DNA of 64,000 nt from Streptomyces olivaceoviridis (GTDB lineage: Bacteria; Actinomycetota; Actinomycetes; Streptomycetales; Streptomycetaceae), in contig NZ_BMUI01000015.1 of the NCBI RefSeq assembly GCF_014650115.1, positions 160,301-224,300 on the forward strand, given 5' to 3'. Of the stretch, positions 17,430 to 25,058 are shown piece by piece; within the stretch, counting starts at the first letter, position 1, and each line of letters opens with the position of its first letter. A model generated the notes under the pieces. That model saw only the letters and a program-made list of their open reading frames with translations, did no database searches and was not told the origin of the DNA. The position numbers and the translations under genes are program-made.

Positions 17430-18827
17430 ATGGGCGCACGACAGGAGAACACGGGCCGGCGGCTGGGGCTGACGAGCCTCACGGTCGCGGCGAGCGGCCT
17501 GCTCGCCTTGTTGATCGGTGTGGCGTTCGCCGTCCTGCTGTTCGCGATCTCCGACGCGAACAGCTCCGTCTCGGCCCGGCGCGCGTCCCGGACGGCCCTC
17601 GTCGAAGCCGGCAGCATGGAGCGGTTGCTCCTCGACCTGGAGACCGGGCAGCGCGGTTACGTGATCACGGAGCGGGAGGAGTTCCTCCAGCCGTGGCAGG
17701 CGGCGCGCAAGGCGTTGCCCGCGGAGGAGCGGCGGTTCACGGACAGCGCCACCTCCCCGGGGCAGCGGCGCACCGCCGAGCGGATCACGCGCGGCGTCCA
17801 GTCCTTCCTGAACGACTACTCGGTCCCGCTGGTCGAGATGGTCCGGCGGGGTGATCCCGCCGCGTCCGGCCTGAAGGAGACGGCCGAGGGCAAACAGCGC
17901 GTCGATGTCCTGCGGGCCGAGTTCAACAGCTACATGACGGACGAACGCGCCCAGCTCGCGGAACGCACGGACGCGGCGGGCACCAACAGCCGCCAGGCGG
18001 TGCTCGCCGCCGCCCTGGGACTCGCGGCGTCGACCGCGCTCGTGGCCGTCTTCACGGTGCTCCAGCACCGTGCGGTGGTACGGCCGGTGCGCGGGGCGGC
18101 GGGCGCGGCGGAGGAACTCGCGGGCGGTGACCTGAGCGTGCGGATGCCGCCCAGCAGGGTGGCGGAGATCGGGGCACTGGGCACCTCCTTCAACACCATG
18201 GCGGCATCCCTCCAGGACAGCCGCAGACGCATCATGGAGAGCACCGAGGCCGTGCACCGGCGTACGGCCCGGGACCTGCACGACGGGGCACAGCAGCGTC
18301 TGGTGAGCCTGATGATCGGGCTCCGGCTGGCACGGGAGCTGATACCGCAGACGGAGACGGCCGCGATCGATCTGCTGGACCAGTCCATCGACAACGCGCA
18401 GACGGCGATCAACGAGCTGAGGGAACTCGCCTCGGGCATCTACCCGCTCGTGCTGACGGTGAAGGGGCTGGTGGCAGCGGTGAAGGACCTGGCGTCCCGG
18501 TGCCCGGTGCCCACCGTCGTCGAGAGCCGGGACGAGCGGCGGATCTCCTCCACCGTCGAGTCGAACGCGTACTTCGTCGTGGCCGAGGCGGTGACGAACG
18601 CGGTCAAGCACGCCCAGGCGTCCCGGATCGACGTCACCCTCGCGTTCGGGGACGTGCTGCGGATCAAGGTCGCCGACGACGGCGTCGGCGGCGTCGGCAA
18701 GGCCACCGCCGGCAGCGGGATGAGCGGGCTCGCGGACCGCGTGGCGGCCTTCGACGGGAAGCTGGCCATCGACTCCCCTCCCGGTGGCGGCACCACCATC
18801 CTGATCCAGATACCGATTCCGGCCTGA
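17430..18827 (+). CDS. CHASE3/HAMP histidine kinase (HisKA_3)
   Basis: 465-aa membrane sensor kinase. TM1 is at about 18-40. A CHASE3-type extracellular domain follows with the motif LETGQRGYVITEREEFLQPW (70-89). TM2 is at about 191-211 and HAMP at about 212-265. The HisKA_3 domain has phosphoacceptor His284 in RRTARDLHDGAQQRL. The HATPase domain has the N-box Asn390 (VAEAVTNAVKH), G1 VADDGVGG and G-rich GGGTT. The ATG at 17430 is chosen because the preceding open frame is not kinase-like. No response regulator is adjacent; the NarL-type regulator at 28104 is one possible partner. It is convergent with a degenerate kinase of the same family 62 bp downstream. Confidence 0.9.
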   Translation: MGARQENTGRRLGLTSLTVAASGLLALLIGVAFAVLLFAISDANSSVSARRASRTALVEAGSMERLLLDLETGQRGYVITEREEFLQPWQAARKALPAEERRFTDSATSPGQRRTAERITRGVQSFLNDYSVPLVEMVRRGDPAASGLKETAEGKQRVDVLRAEFNSYMTDERAQLAERTDAAGTNSRQAVLAAALGLAASTALVAVFTVLQHRAVVRPVRGAAGAAEELAGGDLSVRMPPSRVAEIGALGTSFNTMAASLQDSRRRIMESTEAVHRRTARDLHDGAQQRLVSLMIGLRLARELIPQTETAAIDLLDQSIDNAQTAINELRELASGIYPLVLTVKGLVAAVKDLASRCPVPTVVESRDERRISSTVESNAYFVVAEAVTNAVKHAQASRIDVTLAFGDVLRIKVADDGVGGVGKATAGSGMSGLADRVAAFDGKLAIDSPPGGGTTILIQIPIPA

Positions 18828-18858
18828 GCCGGAGGGCGGGATCTCCGCTCCGCGCGCT

Positions 18859-18868
18859 CACACGTGTG
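18859..18868. promoter_or_regulatory. CACACGTGTG palindrome
   Basis: Perfect 10-bp copy of the recurring palindrome. It is unusual in lying between two convergent 3' ends, so it is not an ordinary promoter site. Confidence 0.55.
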
Positions 18869-18889
18869 TCCGTGGGCGCGGTCGCGCGG

Positions 18890-20035
18890 TCAGAGCGGGA
18901 CGACCGCCGTGACCGTGGTGCCGGTGCCGGGCGTGTGACACACCCGCAGGGTGCCGTCCAGACTCGCGGCCCGCTCCGTCAGGGCGGCCAGCGCCGCCGC
19001 GTCCGCCTCCCCGGCCGGCGGCGCCCCGTCGTCCACGACGGTGACCACGAGGCTCGCGCCGAGGTCGGCGGTCACCCGGACGCGGTCGGCGCCGCCGTTC
19101 TCCACGGCTCGCTCGACGGCCTCCGCGACGAGGAGATACAGGTGCGACTCGACCAGTCGGGGCAGCCGTCCGGACAGGGAGCCCGAGACCGTCATCGGCA
19201 CCGGGCAGCGCCCGGCGAGGGCGGCGAGCGCCGCGGGAAGCCCTCCGGCGCGCAGGGCTCCGGGGCTCAGGGCGTCGGTGACCTCCCGCACGCCGGCCAG
19301 GGCCGCCTCCGTGTCGCGGACCACGTCGTGGAGCAGATCGATCACCCGAGCGGGTGCCGGGCCCAGTTCCTGCCGGGCGATGCCCAGGCCGAGCAGGGCT
19401 CGCACCAAGCGCTCCTGGACCGTGTGCTGGAGGGTCCGGGCGTAGCGGTGCTGCCGTTCCACCTGCCGGTGCGCGAGGAGCGGGAACGGCCCGTCGTCGG
19501 GCATCCCGTGCCCGGCGCGGGCCGGCTCGGCGAGGGGCACGAAGGCGTACAGGGCCGCGTCGCCGCCCGGCCGGGACAGCGGCACGCGGGTCCACTCGAC
19601 CGGGAGAAGGGAGCCGTCGACCCGGGTGAGCGTGCCCCGACCGCTTACGGGCCCGGTCCGCCCGGCGGTCTCCTGCTGCCCGGAGGCGGTGGCCGGGTCG
19701 CTGTCGGTACCCGGCGGGTCGGACGGACGGCCGTCCGTGTCCGGCACCTCGGCCGGACGACCGTCGGTGCCCGGCACCTCAGCCGGACGGCCGTCCGCGC
19801 CCAGCACGTCAGCCGGACGACGACCAATGCCCGGCCGGTCGGACGGACGGCCATCGGTGCCCGGCACCTCAGCCGGACGGCCGTCCGTGCCCAGTAGGTC
19901 AGCCGGACGGCCGTGTCCCAGCGCCTCGGCGGCGGCGGGGTTCGCGTAGCGCACCGAGTGATCGGCGTCCACGGCCCAGACCGGCTGCCGTATGACGTCA
20001 AAGACGCTTCCCAGCTCATCGGCGATCGACGTCAT
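18890..20035 (-). CDS. Degenerate PAS/HisKA_3 kinase-like protein
   Basis: 381 aa; the ATG at 20035 has GGAAGGA upstream. A PAS-like N-terminus (VFDVIRQPVWAVDADHSVRYANPAAAEAL) is interrupted at residues 45-114 by seven 10-residue repeats and resumes near 133-167 (TLTRVDGSLLPVEWTRVPL). The kinase core aligns with the convergent kinase, but the phosphoacceptor position is Gln203 (RTLQHTVQERL against RDLHDGAQQRL) and the N-box Asn is Arg309 (VAEAVERAVEN against VAEAVTNAVKH). The G1 Asp-Gly is kept. By family rules it should not autophosphorylate. It may be a sensory pseudokinase or a decaying copy. It has no membrane segment. Confidence 0.85.
   Translation of the reverse strand: MTSIADELGSVFDVIRQPVWAVDADHSVRYANPAAAEALGHGRPADLLGTDGRPAEVPGTDGRPSDRPGIGRRPADVLGADGRPAEVPGTDGRPAEVPDTDGRPSDPPGTDSDPATASGQQETAGRTGPVSGRGTLTRVDGSLLPVEWTRVPLSRPGGDAALYAFVPLAEPARAGHGMPDDGPFPLLAHRQVERQHRYARTLQHTVQERLVRALLGLGIARQELGPAPARVIDLLHDVVRDTEAALAGVREVTDALSPGALRAGGLPAALAALAGRCPVPMTVSGSLSGRLPRLVESHLYLLVAEAVERAVENGGADRVRVTADLGASLVVTVVDDGAPPAGEADAAALAALTERAASLDGTLRVCHTPGTGTTVTAVVPL
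19694..19903 (-). repeat. Seven 30-bp tandem repeats in the kinase-like gene
   Basis: Seven in-frame 30-bp units encode 10-residue variants of A-E-V-P-G-T-D-G-R-P (residues 45-114). They lie between the two halves of the PAS-like region. The units differ mainly at positions 1-5, so the array is imperfect but in frame throughout. Confidence 0.9.
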
Positions 20036-20321
20036 CGCGCTCGTTCCTTCCCCCAGGGCTCGGCACCCTGCCCTCGCGGCGTCGGAGAGCGACGCCGGCG
20101 GACAGCGGCCGCCGCACGTCCCCACGCGAGGCGGAGCCACGCACCTGACTGCGCCGGCGCCGCTGGCATCGACTCTCACAGACACACCCGGACGACGCAT
20201 CCGTCATTTGACTGGAAGCCGCCTCGTGCGAGGTGCGCGGTGCTGCTACGGCGCGGTGCCCGAGGGGACGGTCCGCCGAAGAGCGCGGCCGGTCAGCCGG
20301 TTGCCGCCGGGCGGGGCGGGG

Positions 20322-22253
20322 TCACTCCCGTCCCCCGGCGGCGGGCGTGACTCCCGCGACGCGGTAGGCGTCCGCCTCCTCCAGCGTCTCGTGCTCCAGC
20401 AGCGCGGTGGCCAGACCGTCCAGACGGTGGCGGTTCTCCTCCAGGGTGCGGCACGCCTGGGCGTAGCACTCCTCGACGATCCGGCGCATCTCACCGTCGA
20501 CCAGGTCGAGGGTGCGCGGGGCGGCGGACATCCCGTAGGGCTGCTGACTGTCGTCGGGCAGCACCGACAGGTGTCCCACCCGGTCGCTCATCCCCCACCG
20601 CGTCACCATCCCGCGGGCGATGCCGGTGACGTGTTCCAGGTCGTTCTCGGCACCGGTGGTGATCACCCCGAACACGACCCGCTCGGCCGCCATGCCGCCG
20701 AGGGCGCCGATGATCCGGCCGCGCAGGTACTCCTCCGTGTACGCGTACTTGTCGGCGTCCGGTGTCGACAGGGTCACCCCCAGGGCCCGGCCGCGCGGCA
20801 CGATGGTGATCTTCCGGACCGGGTCGGCGCCGGGCTGGAGCATGCCGAGCAGGGCGTGGCCGCTCTCGTGGTAGGCGGTGCGCCGGCGCTCCTCCTCGGG
20901 CATCACCAGCGGGCGCTGCGCGCCGAGTTGCACCTTCTCCAGGGCGTCGGACAGATCGTGTCCGGTCACCCGGTCCCGGTCGCGCTTGACCGCGAGCAGC
21001 GCGGCCTCGTTGGCGAGGTTGGCCAGTTCGGCGCCGGTCATGCCCGGGGTCGTACGGGCGATGCGGGCCAGGTCGACGTCCCCGGCGAGCGGCATGGACC
21101 GGGTGTGGATGCGCAGGATGGCCTCGCGGCCCTTGCGGTCCGGCGGGGAGACGGTGACCACCCGGTCGAACCGGCCGGGCCGGGTCAGCGCCGGGTCCAG
21201 GATCTCGGCCCGGTTGGTCGCGGCGACCACGACGACGCCGTCGGAGGCGGAGAAGCCGTCCATCTCCGTGAGGATCTGGTTCAGCGTCTGCTCGCGTTCG
21301 TCGTGTCCGCCCACCGCCGAACCGGTGCGCGCCCGGCCGATGGTGTCGATCTCGTCGATGAAGACGATCGACGGGGCCACCTTGCGTGCCTCGGCGAACA
21401 GCTCGCGCACCCGGGAGGCGCCCACGCCGACGATCATCTCGATGAACTCGGAGGCCGAGGCGGAGAAGAAGGGCACCCCGGCCTCGCCGGCCACCGCCCG
21501 TGCCAGCAGCGTCTTCCCGGTGCCGGGGGGACCGGCGAGCAGTACGCCGCGGGGCATCTTCGCGCCCATCCGGCGGTATGCCTCGGGCCGCTTGAGGAAG
21601 TCGACGACGTCGTTGAGTTCGCCCTCGACCTCGTCGATGCCGGCCACGTCGGCGAACGTCGTGCGCCCCTGCTCCGCCTCCACCGGCTTCGGCGGCTTGC
21701 GGCCCAGGACCCCGCTCATGCCGCCGCCGAGACCGCCGCCCGCCTTGCGGGCGACGAACACCCATACGGCGATGAGCAGCGCGGTCGGCAGCAGCGACAC
21801 CAGCAACGACTGGCCGAGGCCCGGTCCCTGCGCCACCGGCGACGCGGACACCGAGACCTTCTGCCGCGTGATCTCCCGCCACAGCCCGTCGTCGTCGGCG
21901 AAGGCGGGCTCGTACGTCTTGAACCGGACGTAGGTGGCGCCGTGGTCACCACCGGGCACCTCGCGGGCCTTCTTCAGCGTTCCCTGGATCTGCGAGCCCT
22001 GGGAGTAGACGGTCTTGACGTTGCCCGAGTCCAGTTGCGCGGTGAAGTCGGTGTAGTCGATGGACGTGGTGCCGTCGCCGTGCATGGTGTTGTAGAGCAG
22101 GCCGGTCCCCAGGTAGATGACGAGGATGACCACGATCTGCACCAGGCAGCCGCTGCGGGAGCGCCGGCCGTTCGGCGCGGGCGGCCCGCCCGGCACTCCC
22201 TCGGAACGCCACGGGGACCGCGGGTCGTGTCGGGGCGGTACGGGTGCGGCCAT
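20322..22253 (-). CDS. ftsH: Accessory FtsH-type membrane AAA+ zinc protease
   Basis: 643 aa. TM1 is at about 35-55, a periplasm-facing domain at about 57-148 and TM2 at about 149-170. The AAA+ module has Walker A GPPGTGKT (241-248), Walker B FIDEID (298-303) and SRH ATNRAEILDPALTRPGRFDR. The peptidase has HESGH (462-466) with a third zinc ligand at Asp538. FtsH degrades misfolded membrane proteins and some regulators. The C-terminus is shorter than in many housekeeping actinomycete FtsH proteins and the setting is a stress-type cluster, so I read it as a second, accessory FtsH. The ATG at 22253 has AAGGAG upstream. Confidence 0.93.
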   Translation of the reverse strand: MAAPVPPRHDPRSPWRSEGVPGGPPAPNGRRSRSGCLVQIVVILVIYLGTGLLYNTMHGDGTTSIDYTDFTAQLDSGNVKTVYSQGSQIQGTLKKAREVPGGDHGATYVRFKTYEPAFADDDGLWREITRQKVSVSASPVAQGPGLGQSLLVSLLPTALLIAVWVFVARKAGGGLGGGMSGVLGRKPPKPVEAEQGRTTFADVAGIDEVEGELNDVVDFLKRPEAYRRMGAKMPRGVLLAGPPGTGKTLLARAVAGEAGVPFFSASASEFIEMIVGVGASRVRELFAEARKVAPSIVFIDEIDTIGRARTGSAVGGHDEREQTLNQILTEMDGFSASDGVVVVAATNRAEILDPALTRPGRFDRVVTVSPPDRKGREAILRIHTRSMPLAGDVDLARIARTTPGMTGAELANLANEAALLAVKRDRDRVTGHDLSDALEKVQLGAQRPLVMPEEERRRTAYHESGHALLGMLQPGADPVRKITIVPRGRALGVTLSTPDADKYAYTEEYLRGRIIGALGGMAAERVVFGVITTGAENDLEHVTGIARGMVTRWGMSDRVGHLSVLPDDSQQPYGMSAAPRTLDLVDGEMRRIVEECYAQACRTLEENRHRLDGLATALLEHETLEEADAYRVAGVTPAAGGRE

Positions 22254-22334
22254 CGGACTTCTCCTTGAGGGCGACGCGGTGCTCGTCGGTGGACGGGGGC
22301 GGTGCGGGGGTGACGGTGCCGGGCGGTGCGGGGG

Positions 22335-22368
22335 GGCGGTAGGTCACGGGAGGCGGTAGGTCACGGGA
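22335..22368. repeat. 17-bp tandem duplication at the end of the SPW gene
   Basis: Two perfect adjacent copies of GGCGGTAGGTCACGGGA (22335-22351 and 22352-22368). The second holds the stop codon of the SPW-protein gene, so the duplication has created a spare copy of that stop region just downstream. Confidence 0.85.
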
Positions 22369-22801
22369 GGCGGTTGGCGCGCCGGACCAGGGCGGTGGAC
22401 AACAGGCCGAGCACCAGGGCGAGCGCGCCGAGGACCACACCGTCGACGGCGGCGGCGCGTCCCGGATGCCGGACCACCGCCCAGGGCGAGCACGCCATCC
22501 ACAGACCCGTCACCCCCAGTGCGGCGCTCAGCCCGGTCATGCGCTCGGGGGCCACCGTGAAGCCGACGGTCAGGAGGCAGATGGCGCAGCCCACGACCAG
22601 GTCGTGCACGGCGAGGTCGTGGTGGGCGGCGGCGAAACCCAGCACCCACGGCGACACGGCGTAGAACAGACCGACCAGGAACACCGGGCCGTTCACCAGG
22701 GCCACGTCGTGGCCGCCCAGGACCCGGACGCGACGCTCCCGCGTCCCGAAGGCGTCCGGGCGGCGCGCCACGTCGTTCCTTCCACGGGTAAAGCCAGACA
22801 C
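22361..22801 (-). CDS. SPW-repeat membrane protein
   Basis: About 146 aa with four hydrophobic segments and two SPW-type motifs (AVSPWVLGFAA and MACSPWAVV), as in the SPW-repeat family of small integral membrane proteins. Biochemical function is unknown. The GTG at 22801 is chosen because GGAG lies seven bases upstream. A GTG at 22834 (longer) and one at 22771 (with GGAAGGA) are alternatives. ACACATGTGA lies 90 bp upstream. FtsH and HdeD-like neighbours suggest a membrane-stress role. Confidence 0.8.
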   Translation of the reverse strand: MSGFTRGRNDVARRPDAFGTRERRVRVLGGHDVALVNGPVFLVGLFYAVSPWVLGFAAAHHDLAVHDLVVGCAICLLTVGFTVAPERMTGLSAALGVTGLWMACSPWAVVRHPGRAAAVDGVVLGALALVLGLLSTALVRRANRLP

Positions 22802-22890
22802 CTGGGTCTCCTCACTCGCCGCTCCAGTCGACACCTCACGGCGCCGGCGCCGCGTACGACATGGTGGTACCGACCCCTCGGGGACACATC

Positions 22891-22900
22891 ACACATGTGA
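22891..22900. promoter_or_regulatory. ACACATGTGA site upstream of SPW gene
   Basis: Variant of the recurring palindrome, 90 bp upstream of the chosen SPW-gene start, with GCACGTGTC 15 bp further on (22915-22923). Confidence 0.5.
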
Positions 22901-22954
22901 GTGATTGGCCCGTGGCACGTGTCGCGCCGTACCGGGGGCGGTGACGCGCCTGCG

Positions 22955-23236
22955 TCAGGCCGCGCCCGCGGTACCCGTGTCGAACTGCCGGCGGTCCGCG
23001 TCCGACATCCCGCCCCAGATTCCGTACGACTCCCCGTGCTTCAGGGCCGTGGCCGCGCAGATGTCGGCGACCTCGCACCGGCCGCAGATGCGCCGGGCCC
23101 GCTCCTCCCGGTCGCGGCGCGCCCGCCCCCGCTCCCCCGGCGGGGAGAAGAAGGTGGAGCTGCTCATGCCGCGGCAGGCCGCGCGCTGCTGCCACTGCCA
23201 GTCGCTGAGGAGGGGCCGCGGGTTGCTCGGCATCAT
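22955..23236 (-). CDS. WhiB-like protein, WhiD/WhiB3 type
   Basis: 93-aa Wbl protein. Four cysteines for a 4Fe-4S cluster are at 21, 51, 54 and 60 (C-x29-C-x2-C-x5-C), followed by the turn YGIWGG (71-76) and a charged C-terminus. The stretch WQWQQRAACRGMSSSTFF followed by PPGERGRAR is closest, from memory, to WhiD, which acts with the principal sigma factor in spore maturation and redox or NO responses. Starts at 23236 and 23233 (tandem ATG) are both served by GGAAGGA. It is adjacent to an SsgA-like gene. Confidence 0.92.
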   Translation of the reverse strand: MMPSNPRPLLSDWQWQQRAACRGMSSSTFFSPPGERGRARRDREERARRICGRCEVADICAATALKHGESYGIWGGMSDADRRQFDTGTAGAA

Positions 23237-23328
23237 CTTCGTCTTCCTTCCGACAAGGGGTGTGCGACGGTCCTTCGGGACACACGTCCCGGTGTCTGCT
23301 CGTTCGTGCTGTGCCGGCGGTGGACGCC

Positions 23329-23733
23329 TCACTCCGCCAGCTGGACCAGCTCGTCCCAGTCCACCCCGTCCAGCTCGGCCCCGCGCGGCACCATGGTGTA
23401 GGTCCCGGCGAGCCACGTGGTGACCGGTTCGGCGGGGATCTCGAAGAGTGCCGTGCGGGCGCCTCCCACCCGCACGCAGAAGGAGGACGGTTCGCCGTCG
23501 AGGTCACACACCGGCCAGAGCACCACATCGCCCTCGCCCACCCGGGCGGACAGGCCGTCGGCCAGCAGATCCCGGGAGAAGACCCAGCGCACCGGCCGCT
23601 CGCCGTCGGTGTCGAGGACCAGCGTGACGGCCAGCGGGTCATGGGTGTCGTAGGAGATCTCGGAGTTCAGTGTGAGGGTGAGGTCCGAGGTCACCCAGTG
23701 TGTGACCTCCAGCGAGAGCTGGCACTTCTTCAT
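23329..23733 (-). CDS. SsgA-like sporulation/cell-division protein
   Basis: 134 aa, the usual length of SsgA-like proteins. Typical features are an N-terminal beta-rich region (ISYDTHDPLAVTLVLDT), the central WVFSRDLLADGL and VVLWPV stretches, and the C-terminal ELVQLAE. These proteins steer septum placement and peptidoglycan remodelling during sporulation-specific division. The ATG at 23733 has GGAGG nine bases upstream. A 16-bp perfect palindrome (23753-23768) lies 20 bp upstream of the start. It sits beside the WhiD-like gene, so both may act in spore development. Confidence 0.92.
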   Translation of the reverse strand: MKKCQLSLEVTHWVTSDLTLTLNSEISYDTHDPLAVTLVLDTDGERPVRWVFSRDLLADGLSARVGEGDVVLWPVCDLDGEPSSFCVRVGGARTALFEIPAEPVTTWLAGTYTMVPRGAELDGVDWDELVQLAE

Positions 23734-23752
23734 GGTCGCCTCCTCGGGGCTC

Positions 23753-23768
23753 GGCCGGTCGACCGGCC
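23753..23768. promoter_or_regulatory. 16-bp palindrome before the SsgA-like gene
   Basis: GGCCGGTCGACCGGCC is a perfect dyad 20 bp upstream of the start. It could be an operator overlapping the promoter or leader. Confidence 0.45.
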
Positions 23769-23845
23769 TGGAAACGTGGGTTGTCGTGTTCTGCGGTCCT
23801 GCCGCGCGGCTGCCTGGGAGTGCGCCGCCCCGGCCGGGGCCCGCC

Positions 23846-24460
23846 TCAGTCGATCGCGCGCAGGGTGCGGGGGTGCCGCCGTACCGCGGCGAACGCCTCG
23901 ACCGCGCCGGTGGCCATCAGTACGGAGCCGCCGACGTCGGCCAGCTGCCCCAGGGACGAGAAGGGGAAGGCGGTGATGAACAGACCCGCCGAGACGATCA
24001 CCGCGTTCAGTACGTCGTCGTAGACGAAGACATGACTCACCGAGGACGAGGTGGCGGAGACGGCCATGGTGAGTCCCCGCAGCAGCCAGCCGCAGCCGGT
24101 CCACAGTCCGAGCAGGAACACGGTGTCGGCCCAGCCGTGGAAGAGGACCGCGCCGAGCAGCAGCGCGGCGATGCCTCCGGCGGACAGCATCCAGCGGACC
24201 GCCGCCGACGCCTTCGACTCGTGGACCGCCAGCAGTTGCAGGATCCCCTGCACGGCCAGGTGCACCCCGAAGAACGTGCCGGCCTGCGTCACCGTACGGA
24301 CGTGCGCGACGATCAGCGCGCCCCCGACGGTCGCCGAGACCAGGGAACCGGCCAGCATCGCCCTCCGGGTGAGGACACCGCCCGGGCCGGCGACCATGCG
24401 TACGCCGGTGCTGCCCAGGGGGTGACGGACCTCGGCCCGAATGGTGTCCAGCTGTGCCAT
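23846..24460 (-). CDS. HdeD-like (DUF308) membrane protein
   Basis: 204 aa with about six hydrophobic segments (MLAGSLVSATVGGALIV, MLSAGGIAALLLGAVLF, VFLLGLWTGCGWLLRGL and others). The arrangement is that of HdeD/DUF308 proteins, which are linked to acid or membrane stress. The ATG at 24460 is preferred; an upstream in-frame ATG at 24499 has no better ribosome site. Alternating helices and a basic C-terminus (RRHPRTLRAID) fit an inner-membrane protein. Confidence 0.75.
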   Translation of the reverse strand: MAQLDTIRAEVRHPLGSTGVRMVAGPGGVLTRRAMLAGSLVSATVGGALIVAHVRTVTQAGTFFGVHLAVQGILQLLAVHESKASAAVRWMLSAGGIAALLLGAVLFHGWADTVFLLGLWTGCGWLLRGLTMAVSATSSSVSHVFVYDDVLNAVIVSAGLFITAFPFSSLGQLADVGGSVLMATGAVEAFAAVRRHPRTLRAID

Positions 24461-25058
24461 GCCCAGTTCCCGTTCGTCAGCCGCAGGCGTCCGGTGCACT
24501 GCGGGCCTTGTTGTCGTCGTTGTCGCTCAGACGTGCCGGTTCCGGTGGGCCGGTCGGCGCGAAAGGTGTCCGGCGGTGGCGGCTGTCCGTCGCGTCGCGT
24601 TCTCCTGGACAGCACCCCTGCGTCCGCCGGCCCTCCGGACCCCCGTGGCGGCGGGTCGGGGCTGACCGGGAACCCCCCGGATACAAGCGTTAGTCTCGGA
24701 ATCGGGCCGCATCCGGGTCTGTCGTGTGATCCCTCGCCCTTCGTAGGGGCTCCCCCACGCCCGTGTAGGGTCCGCCCCACACCCGGGCGGGCATCGGCCG
24801 TGTGACGTGCGGCGACGTGCCCGCGCCGGCCGCGGCGCGCCGGCCGGATCCGGGGTGGCACACGCGCAGACGTCGGGTTGTCCCCACATCGCTCGTGGAG
24901 TACGCCCCCCTGCGCCTTTCAGGTGTGCTTGACAGCCACTGGAGGCGACGGCGGCACATCCTGTGTCACGAACCGAACCGAGGTCACATCACGTGTGCGG
25001 GTCCTCGGCCAGGCGGAAACGCGGCCGGCCGCGCGGCACACGACCACTGGAGGCTGCC
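24461..25058. other. Regulatory gap before the LAL regulator
   Basis: No convincing gene in 598 bp. It holds two TAGGG-N4-CCCCA dyads (24744-24757 and 24766-24779), a TTGACA element at 24929-24934 and TCACGTGTGC at 24989-24998, 70 bp before the LAL start. This is an elaborate promoter for a regulator gene. Confidence 0.6.
24744..24779. promoter_or_regulatory. Two TAGGG-N4-CCCCA dyads
   Basis: TAGGG-GCTC-CCCCA at 24744-24757 and TAGGG-TCCG-CCCCA at 24766-24779. Centres are 22 bp apart, two helical turns, as expected for cooperative binding. Related dyads occur at 29220 and 31373. Confidence 0.6.

Noticed and set aside
24690..24959. Short open frames in the gap before the LAL regulator
   Set aside because: No ribosome sites, no domain resemblance, and they overlap the dyad motifs. 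Treated as regulatory sequence.
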